Shown here: piece after piece, positions 24,039 through 35,483 of the stretch | Position numbering within the stretch: position 1 is the first letter of the stretch | Layout of the letters: every line of letters begins with the position of its first letter | Assembly (NCBI GenBank): GCA_004835665.1 | Contig: RBKR01000003.1 | Coordinates: 434,001 to 498,000, forward strand | Source of the DNA: Phoma sp. XZ068 | Taxonomy: Eukaryota; Ascomycota; Dothideomycetes; Pleosporales; Didymellaceae | Direction of reading: 5' to 3' | DNA length: 64,000 bases | Notes under the pieces: model-generated | What the model was told of the DNA's origin: nothing | What the model saw: only the letters and a program-made list of their open reading frames with translations | Databases searched by the model: none | Made by a program: the position numbers and the translations under genes

Positions 24039-24539
24039 TATTAAGGTTGTAAACTAAGTAAAGCTTATAAATACTTCTAAAGTTAGTTCTCTAGAATAAG
24101 TGCTAGTATAGGAGGGGTTAGTATAGATACCTAGTAAAACACTATAACAGCTATAGAGTTAATAATAAGTAGTATAGATAGTTAATCTATCTAGCTTAAA
24201 AGTTAGGTTAAGTTCTAATAATAAAGTTAATTAATAAGGTTAAATATAATACTATAAGGGTAGTATTCTTAATTACTATATACTATAATAATTATAGTAG
24301 CTTACCTAGCTTACTATAAGCTCTATAAGCTAAGATTACTAAGCTTAATATAAGCTATATAAGCCCTTATATATAGTCTACCTAGCTTACTTACTAAGAG
24401 GTAAGCTTATTATATAACTTATAATAAAACTATACTATAACTATACTATATAGAAAGCTCTATATAATTATTATATTAAAGCTATTAGTATCTATAGCTA
24501 TTAGTATTCTAGTTAGCTAGTTATAAGTAGATTATAATA
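24039..24539 (-). repeat. Gypsy LTR, 501 bp, mosaic (3' LTR)
   Basis: On the minus strand the first roughly 300 bases follow the 511-bp LTR type, and the remainder follows the 483-bp type (TTACTAGGTATC, CCTCCTATACTAGCAC). It therefore combines two LTR lineages. Confidence 0.72.
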
Positions 24540-27500
24540 CTATCCTCCCTTTCTCTAGAACTTACCTTAAGTTTTATTAGCTATTCTTTATAAGTATAGC
24601 TCTACTACTACTTAGTTCCTATTATATTATTATATTCTTTACTACTTAAAAGTATCTATATCTTAGTATTAAAATCTATTACTATAATACTATTATACCT
24701 ATTTCTTATAATTATTACTTTACTTTAGGCTATAATTATTTTATTATACCTTCTATAAACTATCTAAAATATACTAAGTATATTTATATTAGATATTTAT
24801 ATATTAACCTTTCTTAGAAGTCTCTAGACAAGATATAGGCTAAATATAAGAAAAAAGTAGAAAAAGATAAAAAGTTATTATCTAAGGTAATTGCATAATT
24901 ACTATATAATAAGAAAATTCTAGCCTAAGTAAAGAATAAGGCTATAAAGAAGGCTAAGTACCTAGTAAATAAGTTAAAGGAGTTAGGTAAAGATATTTAT
25001 ACTAAGAAGATAAACTACTATATAGCAGATATACTAGTAGAGTATTCTCCTATTATATAGGCTATACTTAACTTACTAGATACCTCTATAAACTTTAGAA
25101 TAAGTTTAGTAGTTATTAGTAATTTATAAGGTTTATAACTAGCTTCTATATATTTTCTATATTAGAGTAGCTTAACTATTTAACTAGGTATTTATTCTTA
25201 TAGCCTTTCTTTTAGTATTATATTATATTTTTAACTTTCTACTTACTTTTTTTTTTAACCTAGTAGTAGAAGTTCTTCTAGATTAGTATATTAGGATCTA
25301 CTAGTTCTAGTAGTAATATATAGAATATAAAGTATATTCTAGTATCCTATAGTAGTTTAAGTTAATAGTTTATAGAGCTAATTTACCTAGAAATAAAAAA
25401 TAGTTTAACCTTAATATAATCTAGTTTTTTTATTAGTCTTTATATTTATAAGTTTTTTATAAAAAAATAGACTTTATCCCTTTCTTTTAGCTAAGGTGCT
25501 GTTTTTCTTTTCTAATTAATATAAGAGATTACTTATTATTAAGCTTTATTAATATTTTTAAGTAATTTCTAGTATACTTCCTTTAGCCTTTATACTAAGG
25601 TTATTACTAACTTTATTTAGATATTACTATTAAGAGATCTTATAAAGAGATTTAGATATCTTCTATAATTTATAAAGAATAGTATTATACTTATTACTTC
25701 TAATAATTTATTATTATATATAATCTATACTATAGGTAATAGTAAGACCTAGTTATCTTACTACTAGTTACTATATATTCTTAAGTATATTTCTATAGTC
25801 TAATTTATTCTTTCTATTTATCTATCTATTTATAGGTAATATATAGTTAATAGCTTTTTCTTAGTACTAATAGCTATAATAAGTATAGTCTAATAATTTA
25901 ATATAAATAGCTTATCTCTATTCCTAATAATTAATTCTAGTATACTATAGTAATAGATAATCCTATCTAGAAATATATATATAAGCTACTCTATAGTATA
26001 ACTATATTAAAATAGTATTATTTTTACTACTTTAGTAAATCTATCTACTATAATAAAGATTAAGTTATAGGTATATTCTATAACAGGGTCCTTAGAGATT
26101 AGTAGTTATATAATAAAATCTATTATAATATTTATCTATAGTGCTGTTAGTAGCTCTATTACTTATATTTCTTTATATTTTATATATATACTATATTTAT
26201 TCTATTAGCAATTAATATAGTTCTTAATAAACTTAGTAACCTTATCCTTTATATAGCTAAACTTATAGTATTATCTAATAAGTTCTATTATTTATATTAT
26301 ACTAGAGTGTCTATAAAGTAGGTTATTATAGTAATAGCTTATAATTTTATTTTCTAATTTCTTTAGTACCTTTATAGGTATATATTATTCCTATTAAACT
26401 TATATTATATTATTAAGCTGCTAAGATAGTCTTAATAACCTATTCTTATTAACTCTAAGTATAGTAAACTAGTTAATAGTTTTTTCTCTAGCTAGGTTAT
26501 ATTATCTACTAAGTATATTAGCTTTACTATTATCTTTTTCTAGAGTATATAAAATCTTAAACTTATACTGTCCTAATAGCTTAGACTAGTATACTTATTA
26601 TTAGTTAAGTGTTTTAGTAGTAGTAAAGTATACTAGGTTCTTATAGTTAGTATAAATAGTAAGTTCTAAGTAACTTTCTATATAGATTCTCTAATATTCT
26701 AGGGCTAATATAATAGCTAGTAATTCCTTATTATATATATTATACTATTCTTCTAGTTCTAAGAACTTTCTAGAGTAGTAGGTAATTTAGTACTATTATC
26801 TATTTTATTCTTATATAGTATAAGCTCCTAATACTAAATCTAAAGTATCTATTTTAATTTAAAGTAGCTTTCTACTCTTAAATATAATTATTATAGGTAG
26901 CTTAATATAGGACTATTTAAGCAACTAGAAAGTATCTTCTTATACTTATTCCTACTTAAATAGTATATTCTTCTATATAAGCTTTATAAGTAGTAAGGCC
27001 TTAAGTAAATAATTCTTAATAAAGTATTAGTTAAAGTTAATAAATTCTAGAAATTCCTAAATTCCCTTAAAAGAGGTAGGAGCTAGCTAATTCTTTATAA
27101 CTTAAATCTTTATTTTACTTATCTTAACTCTATATCTTCCTATAATATAGCTAAGAAATTCTACTTCTTCTTTATACTATTTATACTTCTTAAGTTTAAG
27201 TTAAAGATCTACCTTTCTAAAGTATTCTAATACTTCCCTAATATAGTAAATATATTCTTCTAGTATTACTAAATATACTAGAATATTATTAAAGTATACT
27301 ACTACTATAATATCTAAGTATACTCTTAATATATTATTAATAAGGGCCTAATATATAGATAGTATATTAGTAAGCCTAAATAGTATTATTAAATACTTAA
27401 AGAAACTATAGTATATTTTAAATATAGTCTTCTATTCTTTACCTTTCTTTATATATATAAGGTTATATAATATATATAAATTAAGTATAGTAAAGTATTA

Positions 27501-30381
27501 TACTCTAGATAACTAATTCTATAGTTTTTTAATATTTAGTAATAAGTATTAATTCTTAATTATAATATTATTAAGTTTCTAGTAGTTAATATATATTTAT
27601 AGTTTACTATCTTTTTTTAGTATAAAGAGAACTAGAAATCCTACTAGTAATTCTAATTCTTATATAAATTCTTTCTCTAGGTTCTTATTAATATATTCTT
27701 TAAGTATACTAAGTTCTTTTTTAGATATTCTATATATAGGCCTAAAAGGTAGTTTCTTTTCTTCCTAGAGCTTAATTTTATAATTCTAGAGTTTATACTA
27801 TAGTAATACTTTTATAGTCTTCTTATTATAGAAAAGTTCTATATAACTTTTATATTTATCTAGAATATTAGAAGGTGTACTATCTTTCTCTTTAACTATT
27901 ACTTTATAACTAGTAAAGTATTCTATATCTATATAGTTAACTACTCTATCTTAGCACGTCTTATATATTAAAAAAATATTATTAATCTTCTTCTTATCTA
28001 CTAGTTATATTATAAACTATATAGGCTATAATATAGTAGTACTATATCTATATTAACTTAATAAAAGCTATTAATTCTTCTAATTAATATCTAGATTATA
28101 CTTTCTTAACTATAGAAGTCCTAATATAATATTATAAGTAGCTATCCTAAAAGTGTCTAGAGTTATTTTCTTATAGTATCTATAGATCTAAAGAGGTACT
28201 ATAGTTACTTTATATATAATCTTAGATTTCTTAAGTATTAGTTCTCTATTAGCTACTCTAAGTAGATAAAGTATTATCTTTTAAGTAGAGTATAGTCTAG
28301 CTAGCTATACTACTTATAAAGAGATATAATTAGATTATACTCTAGAGTCTTAGAGTATATATATCTATTTTCTATTTACTCTAATAGGTAACTTAATTAG
28401 TTAGTAATTACTTTTAATACTATTAATAGATTAATCTCTAGTACCTACTAGTGCTGCCCTAAAAAAAGATTTTCTTATCTAAGGCTATTACTTTACTTCT
28501 TTTCTTTATAGGTCTTATAGTAGGGATTAAGGTAGGTCTGCTAATACTAATTTAAGTATTACTTATTTACTACTAGTCTTTATTATCTATACTTAAACTT
28601 ATTCTAGCTAGAAAAGTATTTATTATTATATTTATTTATTAGGTATAGTATATAGTAGTCCTCCTTATAATCTTTCTATTATAGTTTATATAGATATCTC
28701 TTTAGAAACTATCTTAAATTAAGTTTCTCTAAGTAATATATCTAGTATCTATTATAGTAGCATGCTGTCTATAATAGTACTCTATAGTATAGGTTTCTTA
28801 GGTCTAAGCTATAATTAGGTTCTAAGTAATTATAGTTCTAATTTTAATATACTTCTAGTTAATATTATTATTAGTATTCCTTATCTAACTTGTTATACTA
28901 ACTTTCTTTATTATTATCTACCTTAATAGAGGAAATAATTAGGTCTTAATATAACTTAGTATAAGCTTTATTATTAGCTTTCTTAACTTTATATTACTTA
29001 TATTCCTAATAGTATATATTATATTATACCTTGTATTATACTATAGTAGAGTATACTAATTTATTCTAATCTTTATTATCCTCTAGGTATTATCTAAGTA
29101 GTTATAGTATATTATCTTTAGTATTAGGTGTTTAGGTTACTTAGAATTTATAGTATAAAGTTATAGCTATACTAGAAGCTTCTAGGAGTTTAAGATACTT
29201 CTCCCTTAATATTTATATAATTATATATTTATAGCTATAAGGGTGTTTATATACCTATAACCTTAAAGGTATTAGTTTATATATAACTTCTAGTTTAGTA
29301 TTATTATTATATTCTAACTCTAGGTCTTCTATAAGTTGTCTAATTCTATTAGTAAGAATTTCCTATTTATTACTAGTATTCTTACCCTCTAGCCTACTAG
29401 CTAATATATTAATCTATTAGAATACTTTATTCTATTAATAGTCTCTAGTAAAGTAGCCTAGTTTACTATAGTTATAATAGGTATTACTCTTATTACCCTT
29501 ATTATTATTATATCCCTTCTTTTTATTCTATTATAGTTTTATAGTTATTAGTCCCTTATTTATATTAGACAGGTTTATTACCTTAGGTCTATAGTACCTA
29601 CTCTAAGTATTACTATAAATATAGTAACTTATATTAAATTAGTAGTTATTTCTATAGTTACTATAATAAGAATAGTTATTCTATTAGTTATATTATAGTT
29701 AAGATAGCTAGCCTATAGCCTAAATATATAGATTATTATATAGCTCTTATTAGAGCTTATATAGTTTAATATTAAGGTTAATTACTATATTAATAAGGTT
29801 ATCTAAGGTTTCTATACTTATACTAGTATATATTAGTTCTTTTTTTACCTTAGGCTTAAGTCCTTAATAAAATATTATAGTTAATATAGTATTATTCTAG
29901 TCTATATTAGCTATAAGTTACTAAAACTTAGTAGTATAATTAGTAGTAGATTAGGTCTAATAAATATATTAAATATCTTATCTAGTAATAGTAGGTTTAT
30001 TTAAGACTTTAAAGATTAGGTATATTTTATCCTTAAAGATATTAAAGTCTTTTATTTATATATTAACCTTATTAGGAGTATTATTCTTACTATAGAGTTA
30101 AATAAAAAGTTTAATCTAAGTAAATACTTTTCTATATATATAGCTAGCTACTAAGGTAACTTTTTTTATAGCCTCTACCTTATCTCCTTAGAATATAAAG
30201 AATAGGTCCTATTATATTAACTAGTTATCTAGCTTACTATAGTCTCTCTTATAGAGATTAGGTTACTTAATATTAATAGTATTAGTAGTAATAGTTCCTT
30301 CTATTATATTAATATTAGAGTATAAGCTAGTAGAAGTAACTCTAGTTTCTAAAGTAGTACTTATCTTAAGAGTATTTAAAA

Positions 30382-30882
30382 TATTAAGGTTATAAACTAA
30401 GTAAAGCTTATAAATACTTCTAAGGTTAGTTCTCTAGAATAAGTACTAGTATAGAAGAGGTTAGTATAAATACCTAGTAAAACACTATAACAGCTATAGA
30501 GTTAATAATAAGTAGTATAGATAGTTAATTTATTTAGCTTAAAAGTTAGGTTAAGTTCTAATAATAAAGTTAATTAATAAGGTTAAATATAATACTATAA
30601 GGGTAGTATTTCTAATTACTATATACTATAATAATTATAGTAGCTTACCTAGCTTATTATAAGCTATATAAGCTAAAATTACTAAGCTTAATATAAGCTA
30701 TATAAGCCCTTATATATAGTCTACTTAGCTTACTTACTAAAAGGTAAGCTTATTATATAACTTATAATAAAACTATACTATAACTATACTATATAAGAAG
30801 CCCTATATAATTATTATATTAGAGCTGTTAGTATCTATAGCTATTAGTATTCTAGTTAGCTAGTTATAAGTAGATTATAATA
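30382..30882 (-). repeat. Gypsy LTR, 501 bp, mosaic (5' LTR)
   Basis: Partner of 24039-24539, with equal length and the same mosaic structure, so the recombination preceded the last transposition of this element. Confidence 0.75.
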
Positions 30883-31640
30883 GAGAAGTAGTAGTAGACT
30901 TTAAAGATAATAAAGGCTAAAATAGTCTATTCTTTAGTATTAATATCTACTATAGCTATAGCCTACTTCTAGTTACCTAGCTAGACTACCTTTAGCTAAC
31001 CTTATTATTCTAAAGCTATAATAACTACTTCTTAGAAAATATAGCCTATTATAAAGCCTATCTTATTAAAGTTATATATATCTTTATTCTAGATACTATA
31101 CTTAGCTTTAATATTAGCTACTAGGCTAAACTAGCCTTATAGAACCTTAGGATTCTTATAGAGGGCTTACTTATAGTTATACTTATAATTAAACTTAACT
31201 ATAAGCTCTAGGTACTACTTAATAAATATACTAGGCTAGTTTAAGCTAATAGGGCTTATATTATACTTAGTATATAAAGAATTAGCTATAATAGCTATAT
31301 CTACTAGCTAAGGGCTAAATCCTTATATATCTAGCTTAAGTATATAACTAATAATTACTTTTTTATTATTATTATCTAGCTTCTATAAGTTAGCTATAGA
31401 ATTAGTATATAAAGGTTGTCTTATATATTATTTACCTAGTATAGCTTAAGGAACTCTATAGATAGCTATAGCGTGTTACTATAAAAGATTTATATCTTGT
31501 TTAAAAGCTTAAAGTATAAGCTATATCTAAGCTTCCTAAGATATATTAATAATAGGTTATTGTTAAGACATTAGTATAGAGAGGATACTTTAGTAGGGGC
31601 TTAGCAAAAGTAATTCTCTTGCTTGGTAATTCTCTTGCCC
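30883..31640. other. AT-rich repeat relic of unknown family at the isochore edge
   Basis: TpA-rich and CpG-poor like the rest of the isochore, but not matching the Gypsy, Copia or small-element sequences here. No ORF of note. It ends near a tandem duplication of TAATTCTCTTGC (about 31611 and 31627), after which base composition becomes normal. Confidence 0.4.
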
Positions 31641-32754
31641 GTAAGGTACGTTATCTATTTTACCTATATAGAAATTAGGTAAAATACCTAAGTATAGGAC
31701 TAAGTAAAATAGTAAAGCTTAACTCTTTAGGAGTGAAACGCTAGCTCAAGAATAAGTATCGAACAACTTTCTATTGCTTATGTCTTGCTATTGTGTATAC
31801 CAATTTATGAGCCCTTTGGACGAAATCAAGGATACATCCTATTTATTAAATGCGATTCGACTGCTTAGCAGTCCTCTGCATTCGGCCCCAGCAACCCGCA
31901 TTGTATCCATCTCCGCCTTGACCAGCAACTCTTCAATGCGTCGGGAGACCACCCTTTCATGAACCCGCTATTGATGTCCGGCTAGTTTTGCGCGCAAGGA
32001 CGATGTCAATCGCGTTCGATCACAGGGCATGATTTGCGTGCATTCCCACTTCACCCATGCCCCAAGCTTTAGGCCAACCTTTCGTCACGAATATCTTCTT
32101 CCTGTAAGGCCAAGGCATCGACGCGCGGCTCGATGCAAGAAACCTGCGAAACAAGAAGGTGTGGCCAAGTCCTGCGAGCCTTCGATCTATTTCCGAATCA
32201 TTACTGACGACCGTGTGACCATCTCACACTGCACACGGTTCTTGGCCGCGGCTTCGAGATCCTCCGTGTGCACATTGAGTTGGCGGGTGTACACGTTGAG
32301 GGCGATACTTGCACTAACCTCGTTGAAGACCAAAAAACGCTGGAAAAGGAAGCGAACTGAGGCATTCTTGGCACGGGAAATTGGTTGGTCATCTCGTGTC
32401 TGTGCGCTTCGTCGTGTGCTAATCAACCAAGTCATAAACGCGCTAAGATGGAGGCCTTATTAAAGCTTCTCAGCAACGATTCCACCTTCACTGTATTTAC
32501 TAGACTAACGCCTACAGGCTAGCTGCTCTAGTTGCTCGCAGGATGATACTACTATCGATGTGAGCCCCTGTTAGTTAATGTTGGTTCTTTTGTCAGCTCG
32601 TATACTGGTTCTTATATTGTAGCTTTCCCACTTCCTGATCATGAGCTTTCTTCTTCACCTACGCACACTGCACTACTACACCGGTCATCTCCAATTTTAC
32701 TCGTTTCTACGAACTCTAATACCAACGTACTTAATACCAGCACCTACAATTAAA
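31641..32754. other. Transition zone between isochore and gene region, no supported gene
   Basis: Normal base composition from about 31,740. Overlapping short frames exist on both strands around 32029-32463 but none has a recognisable domain, clear introns or a conserved look. The inverted repeat ATTTTACCT / AGGTAAAAT lies near 31,657-31,690. The last roughly 100 bp are presumably the promoter and 5' leader of the repeat-protein gene. Confidence 0.4.
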
Positions 32755-33873
32755 ATGCGTTCCTTCGCCGTCGTTGCCCTTATTGGCGCTGCCTCTGCCA
32801 TGCCCCAATATGAGTATTCGACACCCCTCTATACGGCCACTGTTTCCGCCGTCTACGTTCCCCCCGAGGCTGAGAAGCCCTCAACGCCCCTCTATACGGC
32901 CACTGTTTCCGCCGTCTACGTTCCCCCCAAGGCTGAGAAGCCCTCGACGCCCCTCTATACGGCCACTGTTTCCGCCGTCTACGTTCCCCCCAAGGCTGAG
33001 AAGCCCTCAACGCCCCTCTATACGGCCACTGTTTCCGCCGTCTATGTTCCCCCTGAGGCTGAGAAGCCCTTAACGCCCCTCTACACAGCTACTGTTCTTG
33101 CCGTCTACGTTCCCCCCGAGGCTGAGAAGCCCTCAACGCCCCTCTACACAGCTACTGTTCTTGCCGTCTACGTTCCCCCCGAGGCTGAGAAGCCCTCGAC
33201 GCCCCTCTATACGGCCACTGTTTCCGCCGTCTATGTTCCCCCCGAGGCTGAGAAGCCCTCAACGCCCCTCTACACAGCTACTGTTCTTGCCGTCTACGTT
33301 CCCCCCGAGGCTGAGAAGCCCTCAACGCCCCTCTACACAGCTACTGTTCTTGCCGTCTACGTTCCCCCCGAGGCTGAGAAGCCCTCGACGCCCCTCTATA
33401 CGGCCACTGTTTCCGCCGTCTACGTTCCCCCCAAGGCTGAGAAGCCCTCGACGCCCCTCTATACGGCCACTGTTTCCGCCGTCTATGTTCCCCCTGAGGC
33501 TGAGAAGCCCTCAACGCCCCTCTACACAGCTACTGTTCTTGCCGTCTACGTTCCCCCCGAGGCTGAGAAGCCCTCGACGCCCCTCTATACGGCCACTGTT
33601 TCCGCCGTCTACGTTCCCCCCGAGGCTGAGAAGCCCTCGACCCCCCTCTATACGGCCACTATTTCCGCTACCCCTATCGCCCCCTACCCAAGCAAGAACA
33701 CCACTACTCCCCAATCCACTGGCGCCCCTACCACCAGCCAACCCGTAAGTATTGCTCTGTCCGATCACGGGAAATTCATTCTAACTTCATCACAGGTTGA
33801 GTTCACTGGCGCTGCTGCCCAGGCTGGCGTTGGCCTTCTCGCTGTTTTCGGGGCCCTTGCTGCTTATTTGTAA
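32755..33873 (+). CDS. Secreted tandem-repeat protein with hydrophobic C-terminus (putative GPI or wall protein)
   Basis: Exons 32755-33744 and 33796-33873 encode 355 aa. The start chosen is the ATG at 32755 (A at -3), because it opens directly with a signal peptide (MRSFAVVALIGAASAMP). An in-frame ATG at 32641 would put 38 extra residues before it. Residues 22-294 are 13 copies of a 21-aa unit, STPLYTATVSAVYVPPEAEK plus P, followed by a partial copy and a Thr/Pro-rich stretch. The C-terminus, AQAGVGLLAVFGALAAYL, is hydrophobic, as in GPI-anchor signals. The 51-nt intron has GTAAGT, a CTAAC branch site and CACAG. The gene lies between the RIP isochore and an AT islet, where fungal effectors and surface proteins often occur. 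Function is unknown; cell-wall or effector roles are inference. Confidence 0.78.
   Translation: MRSFAVVALIGAASAMPQYEYSTPLYTATVSAVYVPPEAEKPSTPLYTATVSAVYVPPKAEKPSTPLYTATVSAVYVPPKAEKPSTPLYTATVSAVYVPPEAEKPLTPLYTATVLAVYVPPEAEKPSTPLYTATVLAVYVPPEAEKPSTPLYTATVSAVYVPPEAEKPSTPLYTATVLAVYVPPEAEKPSTPLYTATVLAVYVPPEAEKPSTPLYTATVSAVYVPPKAEKPSTPLYTATVSAVYVPPEAEKPSTPLYTATVLAVYVPPEAEKPSTPLYTATVSAVYVPPEAEKPSTPLYTATISATPIAPYPSKNTTTPQSTGAPTTSQPVSIALSDHGKFILTSSQVEFTGAAAQAGVGLLAVFGALAAYL
32818..33636 (+). repeat. 63-bp tandem repeat array, 13 units, within the secreted protein gene
   Basis: Each unit encodes 21 residues. Two nucleotide types alternate: one with TATACGGCCACTGTTTCC (Val-Ser) and one with TACACAGCTACTGTTCTT (Val-Leu). 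The order is S S S S L L S L L S S L S, so L-L-S blocks repeat as 189-bp higher-order units. A third polymorphism switches Glu and Lys at position 17 of the unit (K in units 2, 3 and 10). The array shows no RIP. Confidence 0.93.
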
Positions 33874-34650
33874 GCAGTATAACATGCTTAATATGCCTAG
33901 TTAAGCTTGCTCTGCTCTTCTATCTTTTAGGATTATAGAGGGCAAGGAAATGATATCTTATAAATAATAACTTTAACTCTGCATTATGATACCCTTGTGC
34001 ATTGCCTGGGGCATTGCGATAGGTGTTTGAGGTTATCTACAGTTCCTTCTACACACGCCGCAGCAGTATTTCAATTATATACTTTGACTTCGTAGTACGC
34101 TTTGGTGCAAGGGCTACTACATGGAGGACCTAGCGTGGGACGATGGCGTTCTTCTTCCAAGACATCTGGCGGTTGGGGAGGAGTCAACAAATTCATCAAT
34201 GCGGCCATCTTTACATTCTGGGTGTTCTCGGTGGCTTTTTGTGACAGGCGGCGCATTATACCATTTCAAGACCTGAATTTCAGGTAGGCTGGTTGTGACG
34301 ATCCCACCAGCGCATTCGACAGAGGTACCATCATCTGAGAAATTGTGTATCAACAGAGCTTTCCCGACTACAGACATGACGTGCCATCCGCCATTTGCCA
34401 AGGTCAAAGAACACGCTCAGGTACAAGTGTCCGGTACACTTTCTGGGGTGTACCCCAGACCTAGAAAATTTCGCAAGGTTACCTAGGCATCGATTGCTTG
34501 CTCGGTTGCTCACCCCCAGATTTAGCCGCTACGTTATCTCTGATTTCACTAACACGAAGGAATGAACTGCCGCTTGGAGGATTCATGCTCACCGCCACGC
34601 GGGTAACGAGTAACTCAAAAGCACCATCGGGTCGGCCTAACGCGCCGTTG
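33874..34650. other. Intergenic, no supported gene
   Basis: Several overlapping frames of 60-96 codons exist on both strands (for example 34117-34407 on the minus strand), but none has a recognisable domain or a convincing start and splice structure. Confidence 0.4.
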
Positions 34651-35213
34651 ATTTTTTTCTACTTAGACTATAATAATAAGTCTATACTATAGATAGCTTT
34701 ACCTTATATTTTTTATATATTAGTAACTATAGTATTTTACTTACTATAGCTAAGTTAAATAGTAACTAATTATTTAGTAATATTACCTCTACTATACTTA
34801 AGTAAAGGCTAATACAATAAAAAAAAATACTATAATAACCTACTAGCTCGCTATTTTAACTAAATAAAAATATCTAAAAAGCTTAAGTATTAATATATAT
34901 AGAAGAGAATATAGAAAGATATAGCTAACTACTATAGAGATTATTTACTTTATAAAAAGTTAACTTCTTTATATAAAAAGTAAACTATAAAGAATAGTTA
35001 CTAGTAAAGAACTAAATAGATTTAATAGATAGTATTCTATCTAACTATAAAAATTTTATACTTTTTAAACTAAGGCTTTTAGTTACTTTAAAATAGCCCT
35101 AATTAGCTCTAGAATAGATTTTTTATTTATTCTAATCTATAGTAAGCTAGAAGTTAGTAGGTAAGAGACTTTAATCTATGATATATTATAAAGTACCTAA
35201 GGTATATATATAC
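34651..35213. repeat. AT-rich, RIP-like islet (relic of a repeat)
   Basis: About 560 bp with the same TpA-rich, CpG-free texture as the large isochore and sharp edges (GCGCCGTTG on the left, ACGTAAGTACTGTGAGG on the right). No match to the families described here was recognised. Probably a small or truncated transposon that has been RIPped. Confidence 0.6.
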
Positions 35214-35483
35214 GTAAGTACTGTGAGGAGCTTGATGTAATCGAAGATGCCGATACACCGAATGGCGCTAAAATGGGTGTGCAGCGGCAAACGAAGCTGA
35301 CCAACGCGTTCTTGCGAACCTAAGCAAAAGAGGAATCACAACTGTAAGGTAAATTGGCATATCGATAGCGACCCCGTTGGCTACCAAAAAGGCTGAGTGT
35401 TTGTTTCGAGCCGCGCTGATCACGCGCACAACCCCTAGCTTACGATCTTGGACTCAATGTGCCACTGTTCTGCTTAGCTCAAG

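Larger units (their letters stand above)
24039..30882 (-). mobile_element. Complete RIP-degraded Gypsy element on the minus strand, mosaic LTRs, no target duplication
   Basis: Both LTRs (24039-24539 and 30382-30882) are 501 bp. Read on the minus strand, the internal region mirrors the plus-strand copy: gag near 30300-29300, reverse transcriptase near 27400-27200 and integrase near 26200. The complement of the polypurine tract, CTATCCTCCCTTTCTC, follows the left LTR at 24541. The five bases outside the LTRs differ (TATAT against GAGAA), and the right flank is not the continuation of the Gypsy copy on the left. Confidence 0.83.

Noticed and set aside
32029..32463. 144-codon frame near the isochore edge
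   Set aside because: Overlaps comparable frames on both strands, Arg-rich chance composition, no domain, no splice support.
32818..33636. Could the regular repeats be a CRISPR array or satellite?
   Set aside because: The 63-bp units are contiguous, coding, in frame and flanked by a signal peptide and a hydrophobic C-terminus; there are no spacers, and the genome is eukaryotic.
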